Shown: positions 40,501 through 54,155 of the stretch, piece after piece
Position numbering within the stretch: position 1 is the first letter of the stretch
How the letters are laid out: every line of letters begins with the position of its first letter
NCBI GenBank assembly: GCA_949987705.1
Contig: OX465286.1
Location: forward strand, 16,939,676 to 17,003,675
Reading direction: 5' to 3'
Origin: Thereva unica
Lineage: Eukaryota > Arthropoda > Insecta > Diptera > Therevidae
DNA length: 64,000 nucleotides
Position numbers and translations under genes: made by a program
The notes under the pieces: generated by a model
The model's database searches: none
Told to the model about the DNA's origin: nothing
The model's input: only the letters and a program-made list of their open reading frames with translations

Positions 40501-43206
40501 ATACCCCATTCATTAAGATCCGAGCACTTTCGTGAAATCGACCAAAAATATCCCAAGGGACCCCTTTGAAAATTTTCCGGTTTTGGGAAAATTCTGGAGT
40601 GGCCCTTTTTTGGATGGGAAATTGTTAGGGACCTCCCAGGGAGGCTGTGAATTCAATCCCACCCCGGGCTGACCAGTATTTCCCGAGATAATGGGCATTC
40701 TGCAGCCCCGCTTGGGGAAATCACAAAACAGGGGATATTTCCCGAACCCCTTGGGATTTCTGGACCAAATCAAGTGCGCTGAACTCGGGGGAGCGAGCCC
40801 TTTCCAACGATACCCCATTCATTAAGATCCCAGCACTTTCGTGAAATCGACCAAAAATATCCCTTTGAAAATTTTCCGGTTTTGGGAAAATTCTGGAGTG
40901 GCCCTTTTTTGGATGGGAAATTGTTAGGGACCTCCCAGGGAGGCTGTGAATTCAATCCCACCCCGGGCTGACCAGTATTTCCCGAGATAATGGGCATTCT
41001 GCAGCCCCCTTGCGGAAATCACAAAAGAGGGGATATCTCCCGAACCCCTTGGGATTTCTGGACCAAATCAAGTGCGCTGAACTCGGGGGAGCGAGCCCTT
41101 TCCAACGATACCCCATTCATTAAGATCCCAGCACTTTCGTGAAATCGACCAAAAATATCCCAAGGGGTACCCCTTTGAAAATTTTCCGGTTTTGGGAAAA
41201 TTCTGGAATGGCCCTTTTTTGGATGGGAAATTGTTAGGGACCTCCCAGGGAGGCTGTGAATTCAATCCCACCCCGGGCTGACCAGTATTTCCCGAGATAA
41301 TGGGCATTCTGCAGCCCCGCTTGGGGAAATCAAAAACAGGGGATATTTCCCGAACCCCTTGGGATTTCTGGACCAAATCAAGTGCGCTGAACTCGGGGGA
41401 GCGAGCCCTTTCCAACGATACCCCATTCATTAAGATCCCAGCACTTTCGTGAAATCGACCAAAAATATCCCTTTGAAAATTTTCCGGTTTTGGGAAAATT
41501 CTGGAGTGGCCCTTTTTTGGATGGGAAATTGTTAGGGACCTCCCAGGGAGGCTGTGAATTCAATCCCACCCCGGGCTGACCAGTATTTCCCGAGATAATG
41601 GGCATTCTGCAGCCCCCTTGCGGAAATCACAAAAGAGGGGATATCTCCCGAACCCCTTGGGATTTCTGAACCAAATCAAGTGCGCTGAACTCGGGGGAGC
41701 GAGCCCTTTCCAACGATACCCCATTCATTAAGATCCCAGCACTTTCGTGAAATCGACCAAAAATATCCCAAGGGGTACCCCTTTGAAAATTTTCCGGTTT
41801 TGGGAAAATTCTGGAATGGCCCTTTTTTGGATGGGAAATTGTTAGGGACCTCCCAGGGAGGCTGTGAATTCAATCCCACCCCGGGCTGACCAGTATTTCC
41901 CGAGATAATGGGCATTCTGCAGCCCCGCTTGGGGAAATCACAAAACAGGGGATATTTCCCGAACCCCTTGGGATTTCTGGACCAAATCAAGTGCGCTGAA
42001 CTCGGGGGAGCGAGCCCTTTCCAACGATACCCCATTCATTAAGATCCCAGCACTTTCGTGAAATCGACCAAAAATATCCCTTTGAAAATTTTCCGGTTTT
42101 GGGAAAATTCTGGAGTGGCCCTTTTTTGGATGGGAAATTGTTAGGGACCTCCCAGGGAGGCTGTGAATTCAATCCCACCCCGGGCTGACCAGTATTTCCC
42201 GAGATAATGGGCATTCTGCAGCCCCGCTTGGGGAAATCACAAAAGAGGGGATATCTCCCGAACCCCTTGGGATTTCTGGACCAAATCAAGTGCGCTGAAC
42301 TCGGGGGAGCGAGCCCTTTCCAACGATACCCCATTCATTAAGATCCCAGCACTTTCGTGAAATCGACCAAAAATATCCCTTTGAAAATTTTCCGGTTTTG
42401 GGAAAATTCTGGAGTGGCCATTTTTTGGATGGGAAATTGTTAGGGACCTCCCAGCGAGGCTGTGAATTCAATCCCACCCCGGGCTGACCAGTATTTCCCG
42501 AGATAATGGGCATTCTGCAGCCCCGCTTGGGGAAATCACAAAAGAGGGGATATCTCCCGAACCCCTTGGAATTTCTGGACCAAATCAAGTGCGCTGAACT
42601 CGGGGGAGCGAGCCCTTTCCAACGATACCCCATTCATTAAGATCCCAGCACTTTCGTGAAATCGACCAAAAATATCCCAAGGGGTACCCCTTTGAAAATT
42701 TTCCGGTTTTGGGAAAATTCTGGAGTGGCCCTTTTTTGGATGGGAAATTGTTAGGGACCTCCCAGGGAGGCTGTGAATTCAATCCCACCCCGGGCTGACC
42801 AGTATTTCCCGAGATAATGGGCATTCTGCAGCCCCGCTTGGGGAAATCACAAAAGAGGGGATATCTCCCGAACCCCTTGGGATTTCTGGACCAAATCAAG
42901 TGCGCTGAACTCGGGGGAGCGAGCCCTTTCCAACGATACCCCATTCATTAAGATCCCAGCACTTTCGTGAAATCGACCAAAAATATCCCAAGGGGTACCC
43001 CTTTGAAAATTTTCCGGTTTTGGGAAAATTCTGGAGTGGCCCTTTTTTGGATGGGAAATTGTTAGGGACCTCCCAGGGAGGCTGTGAATTCAATCCCACC
43101 CCGGGCTGACCAGTATTTCCCGAGATAATGGGCATTCTGCAGCCCCGCTTGGGGAAATCACAAAAGAGGGGATAACTCCCGAACCCCTTGGAATTTCTGG
43201 ACCAAA

Positions 43207-45720
43207 TCAAGTGCGCTGAACTCGGGGGAGCGAGCTCTTTCCAACGATACCCCATTCATTAAGATCCCAGCACTTTCGTGAAATCGACCAAAAATATCCC
43301 TTTGAAAATTTTCCGGTGTTGGGAAAATTCTGGAGTGGCCCTTTTTTGGATGGGAAATTGTTAGGGACCTCCCAGGGAGGCTGTGAATTCAATCCCACCC
43401 CGGGCTGACCAGTATTTCCCGAGATAATGGGCATTCTGCAGCCCCCCTTGGGGAAATCACAAAAGAGGGGATAACTCCCGAACCCCTTGGAATTTCTGGA
43501 CCAAATCAAGTGCGCTGAACTCGGGGGAGCGAGCTCTTTCCAACGATACCCCATTCATTAAGATCTCAGCACTTTCGTGAAATCGACCAAAAATATCCCT
43601 TTGAAAATTTTCCGGTTTTGGGAAAATTCTGGAGTGGCCCTATTTTGGTTGGGAAATTGTTAGGGACCTCCCAAGGAGGCTGTGAATTCAATCCCACCCC
43701 GGGCTGACCAGTATTTCCCGAGATAATGGGCATTCTGCAGCCCCGCTTGGGGAAATCACAAAAGAGGGGATATCTCCCGAACCCCTTGGGATTTCTGGAC
43801 CAAATCAAGTGCGCTGAACTCGGGGGAGCGAGCCCTTTCCAACGATACCCCATTCATTAAGATCCCAGCACTTTCGTGAAATCGACCAAAAATATCCCAA
43901 GGGGTACCCCTTTGAAAATTTTCCGGTTTTGGGAAAATTCTGGAGTGGCCCTTTTTTGGATGGGAAATTGTTAGGGACCTCCCAGGGAGGCTGTGAATTC
44001 AATCCCACCCCGGGCTGACCAGTATTTCCCGAGATAATGGGCATTCTGCAGCCCCGCTTGGGGAAATCACAAAAGAGGGGATATCTCCCGAACCCCTTGG
44101 GATTTCTGGACCAAATCAAGTGCGCTGAACTCGGGGGAGCGAGCCCTTTCCAACGATACCCCATTCATTAAGATCCCAGCACTTTCGTGAAATCGACCAA
44201 AAATATCCCAAGGGGTACCCCTTTGAAAATTTTCCGGTTTTGGGAAAATTCTGGAGTGGCCCTTTTTTGGATGGGAAATTGTTAGGGACCTCCCAGGGAG
44301 GCTGTGAATTCAATCCCACCCCGGGCTGACCAGTATTTCCCGAGATAATGGGCATTCTGCAGCCCCCTTGGGGAAATCACAAAAGAGGGGATATCTCCCG
44401 AATCCCTTGGAATTTCTGGACCAAATCAAGTGCGCTGAACTCGGGGGAGAGAGCCCTTTCCAACGATACCCCATTCATTAAGATCCCAGCACTTTCGTGA
44501 AATCGACCAAAAATATCCCAAGGGACCCCTTTGAAAATTTTCCGGTTTTGGGAAAATTCTGGAGTGGCCCTTTTTTGGATGGGAAATTGTTAGGGACCTT
44601 CCAGGGAGGCTGTGAATTCAATCCCACCCCGGGCTGACCAGTATTTCCCGAGATAATGGGCATTCTGCAGCCCCGCTTGGGGAAATCACAAAACAGGGGA
44701 TATCTCCCGAACCCCTTGGAATTTCTGGACCAAATCAAGTGCGCTGAACTCGGGGGAGCGAGCCCTTTCCGACGATACCCCATTCATTAAGATCCCAGCA
44801 CTTTCGTGAAATCGACCAAAAATATCCCAAGGGGTACCCCTTTGAAAATTTTCCGGTTTTGGGAAAATTCTGGAGTGGCCCTTTTTTGGATGGGAAATTG
44901 TTAGGGACCTCCCAGGGAGGCTGTGAATTCAATCCCACCCCGGGCTGACCAGTATTTCCCGAGATAATGGGCATTCTGCAGCCCCGCTTGGGGAAATCAC
45001 AAAAGAGGGGATATCTCCCGAACCCCTTGGGATTTCTGGACCAAATCAAGTGCGCTGAACTCGGGGGAGCGAGTCCTTTCCAACGATACCGCATTCATTA
45101 AGATCCCAGCACTTTCGTGAAATCGACCAACAATATCCCAAGGGGTACCCCTTTGAACATTTTCCGGTTTTGGGAAAATTCTGGAGTGGCCCTTTTTTGG
45201 ATGGGAAATTGTTAGGGACCTCCCAGGGAGGCTGTGAATTCAATCCCACCCCGGGCTGACCAGTATTTCCCGAGATAATGGGCATTCTGCAGCCCCCCTT
45301 GGGGAAATCACAAAAGAGGGGATATCTCCCGAACCCCTTGGGATTTCTGGACCAAATCAAGTGCGCTGAACTCGGGGGAGCGAGCCCTTTCCAACGATAC
45401 CCCATTCATTAAGATCCGAGCACTTTCGTGAAATCGACCAAAAATATCCCAAGGGACCCCTTTGAAAATTTTCCGGTTTTGGGAAAATTCTGGAGTGGCC
45501 CTTTTTTGGATGGGAAATTGTTAGGGACCTCCCAGGGAGGCTGTGAATTCAATCCCACCCCGGGCTGACCAATATTTCCCGAGATAATGGGCATTCTGCA
45601 GCCCCCTTGGGGAAATCACAAAAGAGGGGATATCTCCCGAATCCCTTGGAATTTCTGGACCAAATCAAGTGCGCTGAACTCGGGGGAGCGAGCCCTTTCC
45701 AACGATACCCCATTCATTAA
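43207..45720 (+). repeat. Higher-order repeat, 5.2-5.5-kb pair, copy 2
   Basis: Mates of the 37.7-40.5-kb markers occur here in the same order, one monomer shorter. Confidence 0.75.
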
Positions 45721-48076
45721 GATCCCAGCACTTTCGTGAAATCGACCAAAAATATCCCAAGGGACCCCTTTGAAAATTTTCCGGTTTTGGGAAAATTCTG
45801 GAGTGGCCCTTTTTTGGATGGGAAATTGTTAGGGACCTCCCAGGGAGGCTGTGAATTCAATCCCACCCCGGGCTGACCAGTATTTCCCGAGATAATGGGC
45901 ATTCTGTAGCCCCGCTTGGGGAAATCACAAAACAGGGGATATCTCCCGAACCCCTTGGGATTTCTGGACCAAATCAAGTGCGCTGAACTCGGGGGAGCGA
46001 GCCCTTTCCAACGATACCCCATTCATTAAGATCCCAGCACTTTCGTGAAATCGACCAAAAATATCCCTTTGAAAATTTTCCGGTTTTGGGAAAATTCTGG
46101 AGTGGCCCTTTTTTGGATGGGAAATTGTTAGGGACCTCCCAGCGAGGCTGTGAATTCAATCCCACCCCGGGCTGACCAGTATTTCCCGAGATAATGGGCA
46201 TTCTGCAGCCCCCTTGCGGAAATCACAAAAGAGGGGATATCTCCCGAACCCCTTGGGATTTCTGGACCAAATCAAGTGCGCTGAACTCGGGGGAGCGAGC
46301 CCTTTCCAACGATACCCCATTCATTAAGATCCCAGCACTTTCGTGAAATCGACCAAAAATATCCCAAGGGGTACCCCTTTGAAAATTTTCCGGTTTTGGG
46401 AAAATTCTGGAGTGGCCCTTTTTGGGATGGGAAATTGTTAGGGACCTCCCAGGGAGGCTGTGAATTCAATCCCACCCCGGGCTGACCAGTATTTCCCGAG
46501 ATAATGGGCATTCTGCAGCCCCCTTGCGGAAATCACAAAAGAGGGGATATCTCCCGAACCCCTTGGGATTTCTGGACCAAATCAAGTGCGCTGAACTCGG
46601 GGGAGCGAGCCCTTTCCAACGATACCCCATTCATTAAGATCCCAGCACTTTCGTGAAATCGACCAAAAATATCCCTTTGAAAATTTTCCGGTTTTGGGAA
46701 AATTCTGGAGTGGCCATTTTTTGGATGGGAAATTGTTAGGGACCTCCCAGCGAGGCTGTGAATTCAATCCCACCCCGGGCTGACCAGTATTTCCCGAGAT
46801 AATGGGCATTCTGCAGCCCCGCTTGGGGAAATCACAAAAGAGGGGATATCTCCCGAACCCCTTGGAATTTCTGGACCAAATCAAGTGCGCTGAACTCGGG
46901 GGAGCGAGCCCTTTCCAACGATACCCCATTCATTAAGATCCCAGCACTTTCGTGAAATCGACCAAAAATATCCCTTTGAAAATTTTCCGGTTTTGGGAAA
47001 ATTCTGGAGTGGCCCTTTTTGGGATGGGAAATTGTTAGGGACCTCCCAGGGAGGCTGTGAATTCAATCCCACCCCGGGCTGACCAGTATTTCCCGAGATA
47101 ATGGGCATTCTGCAGCCCCGCTTGGGGAAATCACAAAACAGGGGATATCTCCCGAACCCCTTGGGATTTCTGGACCAAATCAAGTGCGCTGAACTCGGGG
47201 GAGCGAGCCCTTTCCAACGATACCCCATTCATTAAGATCCCAGCACTCTCGTGAAATCGACCAAAAATATCCCTTTGAAAATTTTCCGGTTTTGGGAAAA
47301 TTCTGGAGTGGCCCTTTTTGGGATGGTAAATTGTTAGGGACCTCCCAGGGAGGCTGTGAATTCAATCCCACCCCGAGCTGACCAGTATTTCCCGAGATAA
47401 TGGGCATTCTGCAGCCCCGCTTGGGGAAATCACAAAAGAGGGGATATCTCCCGAACCCCTTGGGATTTCTGGACCAAATCAAGTGCGCTGAACTCGGGGG
47501 AGCGAGCCCTTTCCAACGATACCCCATTCATTAAGATCCCAGCACTTTCGTGAAATCGACCAAAAATATCCCTTTGAAAATTTTCCGGTTTTGGGAAAAT
47601 TCTGGAGTGGCCCTTTTTGGGATGGTAAATTGTTAGGGACCTCCCAGGGAGGCTGTGAATTCAATCCCACCCCGAGCTGACCAGTATTTCCCGAGATAAT
47701 GGGCATTCTGCAGCCCCGCTTGCGGAAATCACAAAAGAGGGGATATCTCCCGAACCCCTTGGGATTTCTGGACCAAATCAAGTGCGCTGAACTCGGGGGA
47801 GCGAGCCCTTTCCAACGATACCCCATTCATTAAGATCCCAGCACTTTCGTGAAATCGACCAAAAATATCCCTTTGAAAATTTTCCGGTTTTGGGAAAATT
47901 CTGGAGTGGCCATTTTTTGGATGGGAAATTGTTAGGGACCTCCCAGCGAGGCTGTGAATTCAATCCCACCCCGGGCTGACCAGTATTTCCCGAGATAATG
48001 GGCATTCTGCAGCCCCGCTTGGGGAAATCACAAAAGAGGGGATATCTCCCGAACCCCTTGGAATTTCTGGACCAAA

Positions 48077-50660
48077 TCAAGTGCGCTGAACTCGGGGGAG
48101 CGAGCCCTTTCCAACGATACCCCATTCATTAAGATCCCAGCACTTTCGTGAAATCGACCAAAAATATCCCTTTGAAAATTTTCCGGTTTTGGGAAAATTC
48201 TGGAGTGGCCATTTTTTGGATGGGAAATTGTTAGGGACCTCCCAGCGAGGCTGTGAATTCAATCCCACCCCGGGCTGACCAGTATTTCCCGAGATAATGG
48301 GCATTCTGCAGCCCCGCTTGGGGAAATCACAAAAGAGGGGATATCTCCCGAACCCCTTGGAATTTCTGGACCAAATCAAGTGCGCTGAACTCGGGGGAGC
48401 GAGCCCTTTCCAACGATACCCCATTCATTAAGATCCCAGCACTTTCGTGAAATCGACCAAAAATATCCCAAGGGGTACCCCTTTGAAAATTTTCCGGTTT
48501 TGGGAAAATTCTGGAGTGGCCCTTTTTTGGATGGGAAATTGTTAGGGACCTCCCAGGGAGGCTGTGAATTCAATCCCACCCCGGGCTGACCAGTATTTCC
48601 CGAGATAATGGGCATTCTGCAGCCCCTTGCGGAAATCACAAAAGAGGGGATATCTCCCGAACCCCTTGGGATTTCTGGACCAAATCAAGTGCGCTGAACT
48701 CGGGGGAGCGAGCCCTTTCCGACGATACCCCATTCATTAAGATCCCAGCACTTTCGTGAAATCGACCAAAAATATCCCAAGGGGTACCCCTTTGAAAATT
48801 TTCCGGTTTTGGGAAAATTCTGGAGTGGCCCTTTTTTGGATGGGAAATTGTTAGGGACCTCCCAGGGAGGCTGTGAATTCAATCCCACCCCGGGCTGACC
48901 AGTATTTCCCGAGATAATGGGCATTCTGCAGCCCCGCTTGGGGAAATCACAAAAGAGGGGATATCTCCCGAACCCCTTGGGATTTCTGGACCAAATCAAG
49001 TGCGCTGAACTCGGGGGAGCGAGCCCTTTCCAACGATACCCCATTCATTAAGATCCCAGCACTTTCGTGAAATCGACCAAAAATATCCCTTTGAAAATTT
49101 TCCGGTTTTGGGAAAATTCTGGAGTGGCCATTTTTTGGATGGGAAATTGTTAGGGACCTCCCAGCGAGGCTGTGAATTCAATCCCACCCCGGGCTGACCA
49201 GTATTTCCCGAGATAATGGGCATTCTGCAGCCCCGCTTGGGGAAATCACAAAAGAGGGGATATCTCCCGAACCCCTTGGAATTTCTGGACCAAATCAAGT
49301 GCGCTGAACTCGGGGGAGCGAGCCCTTTCCAACGATACCCCATTCATTAAGATCCCAGCACTTTCGTGAAATCGACCAAAAATATCCCAAGGGGTACCCC
49401 TTTGAAAATTTTCCGGTTTTGGGAAAATTCTGGAGTGGCCCTTTTTTGGATGGGAAATTGTTAGGGACCTCCCAGGGAGGCTGTGAATTCAATCCCACCC
49501 CGGGCTGACCAGTATTTCCCGAGATAATGGGCATTCTGCAGCCCCGCTTGGGGAAATCACAAAAGAGGGGATATCTCCCGAACCCCTTGGGATTTCTGGA
49601 CCAAATCAAGTGCGCTGAACTCGGGGGAGCGAGCCCTTTCCAACGATACCCCATTCATTAAGATCCCAGCACTTTCGTGAAATCGACCAAAAATATCCCT
49701 TTGAAAATTTTCCGGTTTTGGGAAAATTCTGGAGTGGCCATTTTTTGGATGGGAAATTGTTAGGGACCTCCCAGCGAGGCTGTGAATTCAATCCCACCCC
49801 GGGCTGACCAGTATTTCCCGAGATAATGGGCATTCTGCAGCCCCGCTTGGGGAAATCACAAAAGAGGGGATATCTCCCGAACCCCTTGGAATTTCTGGAC
49901 CAAATCAAGTGCGCTGAACTCGGGGGAGCGAGCCCTTTCCAACGATACCCCATTCATTAAGATCCCAGCACTTTCGTGAAATCGACCAAAAATATCCCAA
50001 GGGGTACCCCTTTGAAAATTTTCCGGTTTTGGGAAAATTCTGGAGTGGCCCTTTTTTGGATGGGAAATTGTTAGGGACCTCCCAGGGAGGCTGTGAATTC
50101 AATCCCACACCGGGCTGACCAGTATTTCCCGAGATAATGGGCATTCTGCAGCCCCTTGCGGAAATCACAAAAGAGGGGATATCTCCCGAACCCCTTGGGA
50201 TTTCTGGACCAAATCAAGTGCGCTGAACTCGGGGGAGCGAGCCCTTTCCGACGATACCCCATTCATTAAGATCCCAGCACTTTCGTGAAATCGACCAAAA
50301 ATATCCCAAGGGGTACCCCTTTGAAAATTTTCCGGTTTTGGGAAAATTCTGGAGTGGCCCTTTTTTGGATGGGAAATTGTTAGGGACCTCCCAGGGAGGC
50401 TGTGAATTCAATCCCACCCCGGGCTGACCAGTATTTCCCGAGAAAATGGGCATTCTGCAGCCCCCTTGCGGAAATCACAAAAGAGGGGATATCTCCCGAA
50501 CCCCTTGGGATTTCTGGACCAAATCAAGTGCGCTGAACTCGGGGGAGCGAGCCCTTTCCAACGATACCCCATTCATTAAGATCCCAGCACTTTCGTGAAA
50601 TCGACCAAAAATATCCCAAGGGGTACCCCTTTGAAAATTTTCCGGTTTTGGGAAAATTCT
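48077..50660 (+). repeat. Higher-order repeat copy 1, 6.08-kb offset
   Basis: Carries the private variants cccacaccggg (50104) and cgagaaaatggg (50441). Both recur exactly 6081 bp later. Confidence 0.75.
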
Positions 50661-53600
50661 GGAGTGGCCCTTTTCTGGATGGGAAATTGTTAGGGACCTC
50701 CCAGGGAGGCTGTGAATTCAATCCCACCCCGGGCTGACCAGTATTTCCCGAGATAATGGGCATTCTGCAGCCCCCTTGGGGAAATCACAAAAGAGGGGAT
50801 ATCTCCCGAATCCCTTGGAATTTCTGGACCAAATCAAGTGCGCTGAACTCGGGGGAGCGAGCCCTTTCCAACGATACCCCATTCATTAAGATCCCAGCAC
50901 TTTCGTGAAATCGACCAAAAATATCCCAAGGGGTACCCCTTTGAAAATTTTCCGGTTTTGGGAAAATTCTGGAGTGGCCCTTTTTTGGATGGGAAATTGT
51001 TAGGGACCTCCCAGAGAGGCTGTGAATTCAATCCCACCCCGGGCTGACCAGTATTTCCCGAGATAATGGGCATTCTGCAGCCCCCTTGCGGAAATCACAA
51101 AAGAGGGGATATCTCCCGAACCCCTTGGGATTTCTGGACCAAATCAAGTGCGCTGAACTCGGGGGAGCGAGCCCTTTCCGACGATACCCCATTCATTAAG
51201 ATCCCAGCACTTTCGTGAAATCGACCAAAAATATCCCAAGGGGTACCCCTTTGAAAATTTTCCGGTTTTGGGAAAATTCTGGAGTGGCCCTTTTTGGGAT
51301 GGGAAATTGTTAGGGACCTCCCAGGGAGGCTGTGAATTCAATCCCACCCCGGGCTGACCAGTATTTCCCGAGATAATGGGCATTCTGCAGCCCCGCTTGG
51401 GGAAATCACAAAAGAGGGGATATCTCCCGAACCCCTTGGAATTTCTGGACCAAATCAAGTGCGCTGAACTCGGGGGAGCGAGCCCTTTCCAACGATACCC
51501 CATTCATTAAGATCCCAGCACTTTCGTGAAATCGACCAAAAATATCCCTTTGAAAATTTTCCGGTTTTGGGAAAATTCTGGAGTGGCCCTTTTTGGGATA
51601 GGAAATTGTTAGGGACCTCCCAGGGAGGCTGTGAATTCAATCCCACCCCGGGCTGACCAGTATTTCCCGAGATAATGGGCATTCTGCAGCCCCGCTTGGG
51701 GAAATCACAAAACAGGGGATATCTCCCGAACCCCTTGGGATTTCTGGACCAAATCAAGTGCGCTGAACTCGGGGGAGCGAGCCCTTTCCAACGATACCCC
51801 ATTCATTAAGATCCCAGCACTTTCGTGAAATCGACCAAAAATATCCCTTTGAAAATTTTCCGGTTTTGGGAAAATTCTGGAGTGGCCCTTTTTGGGATGG
51901 TAAATTGTTAGGGACCTCCCAGGGAGGCTGTGAATTCAATCCCACCCCGAGCTGACCAGTATTTCCCGAGATAATGGGCATTCTGCAGCCCCGCTTGGGG
52001 AAATCACAAAAGAGGGGATATCTCCCGAACCCCTTGGAATTTCTGGACCAAATCAAGTGCGCTGAACTCGGGGGAGCGAGCCCTTTCCAACGATACCCCA
52101 TTCATTAAGATCCCAGCACTTTCGTGAAATCGACCAAAAATATCCCTTTGAAAATTTTCCGGTTTTGGGAAAATTCTGGAGTGGCCCTTTTTTGGATGGG
52201 AAATTGTTAGGGACCTCCCAGGGAGGCTGTGAATTCAATCCCACCCCGGGCTGACCAGTATTTCCCGAGATAATGGGCATTCTGCAGCCCCCTTGCGGAA
52301 ATCACAAAAGAGGGGATATCTCCCGAACCCCTTGGGATTTCTGGACCAAATCAAGTGCGCTGAACTCGGGGGAGCGAGCCCTTTCCAACGATACCCCATT
52401 CATTAAGATCCCAGCACTTTCGTGAAATCGACCAAAAATATCCCAAGGGGTACCCCTTTGAAAATTTTCCGGTTTTGGGAAAATTCTGGAGTGGCGCTTT
52501 TTGGGATGGGAAATTGTTAGGGACCTCCCAGGGAGGCTGTGAATTCAATCCCACCCCGGGCTGACCAGTATTTCCCGAGATAATGGGCATTCTGCAGCCC
52601 CCTTGCGGAAATCACAAAAGAGGGGATATCTCCCGAACCCCTTGGGATTTCTGGACCAAATCAAGTGCGCTGAACTCGGGGGAGCGAGCCCTTTCCAACG
52701 ATACCCCATTCATTAAGATCCCAGCACTTTCGTGAAATCGACCAAAAATATCCCTTTGAAAATTTTCCGGTTTTGGGAAAATTCTGGAGTGGCCCTTTTT
52801 GGGATGGGAAATTGTTAGGGACCTCCCAGGGAGGCTGTGAATTCAATCCCACCCCGGGCTGACCAGTATTTCCCGAGATAATGGGCATTCTGCAGCCCCG
52901 CTTGGGGAAATCACAAAACAGGGGATATCTCCCGAACCCCTTGGGATTTCTGGACCAAATCAAGTGCGCTGAACTCGGGGGAGCGAGCCCTTTCCAACGA
53001 TACCCCATTCATTAAGATCCCAGCACTTTCGTGAAATCGACCAAAAATATCCCTTTGAAAATTTTCCGGTTTTGGGAAAATTCTGGAGTGGCCCTTTTTG
53101 GGATGGTAAATTGTTAGGGACCTCCCAGGGAGGCTGTGAATTCAATCCCACCCCGAGCTGACCAGTATTTCCCGAGATAATGGGCATTCTGCAGCCCCGC
53201 TTGCGGAAATCACAAAAGAGGGGATATCTCCCGAACCCCTTGGGATTTCTGGACCAAATCAAGTGCGCTGAACTCGGGGGAGCGAGCCCTTTCCAACGAT
53301 ACCCCATTCATTAAGATCCCAGCACTTTCGTGAAATCGACCAAAAATATCCCTTTGAAAATTTTCCGGTTTTGGGAAAATTCTGGAGTGGCCATTTTTTG
53401 GATGGGAAATTGTTAGGGACCTCCCAGCGAGGCTGTGAATTCAATCCCACCCCGGGCTGACCAGTATTTCCCGAGATAATGGGCATTCTGCAGCCCCGCT
53501 TGGGGAAATCACAAAAGAGGGGATATCTCCCGAACCCCTTGGAATTTCTGGACCAAATCAAGTGCGCTGAACTCGGGGGAGCGAGCCCTTTCCAACGATA

Positions 53601-54155
53601 CCCCATTCATTAAGATCCCAGCACTTTCGTGAAATCGACCAAAAATATCCCTTTGAAAATTTTCCGGTTTTGGGAAAATTCTGGAGTGGCCCTTTTTGGG
53701 ATGGTAAATTGTTAGGGACCTCCCAGGGAGGCTGTGAATTCAATCCCACCCCGAGCTGACCAGTATTTCCCGAGATAATGGGCATTCTGCAGCCCCGCTT
53801 GGGGAAATCACAAAAGAGGGGATATCTCCCGAACCCCTTGGAATTTCTGGACCAAATCAAGTGCGCTGAACTCGGGGGAGCGAGCCCTTTCCAACGATAC
53901 CCCATTCATTAAGATCCCAGCACTTTCGTGAAATCGACCAAAAATATCCCTTTGAAAATTTTCCGGTTTTGGGAAAATTCTGGAGTGGCCCTTTTTGGGA
54001 TGGTAAATTGTTAGGGACCTCCCAGGGAGGCTGTGAATTCAATCCCACCCCGAGCTGACCAGTATTTCCCGAGATAATGGGCATTCTGCAGCCCCGCTTG
54101 CGGAAATCACAAAAGAGGGGATATCTCCCGAACCCCTTGGGATTTCTGGACCAAA

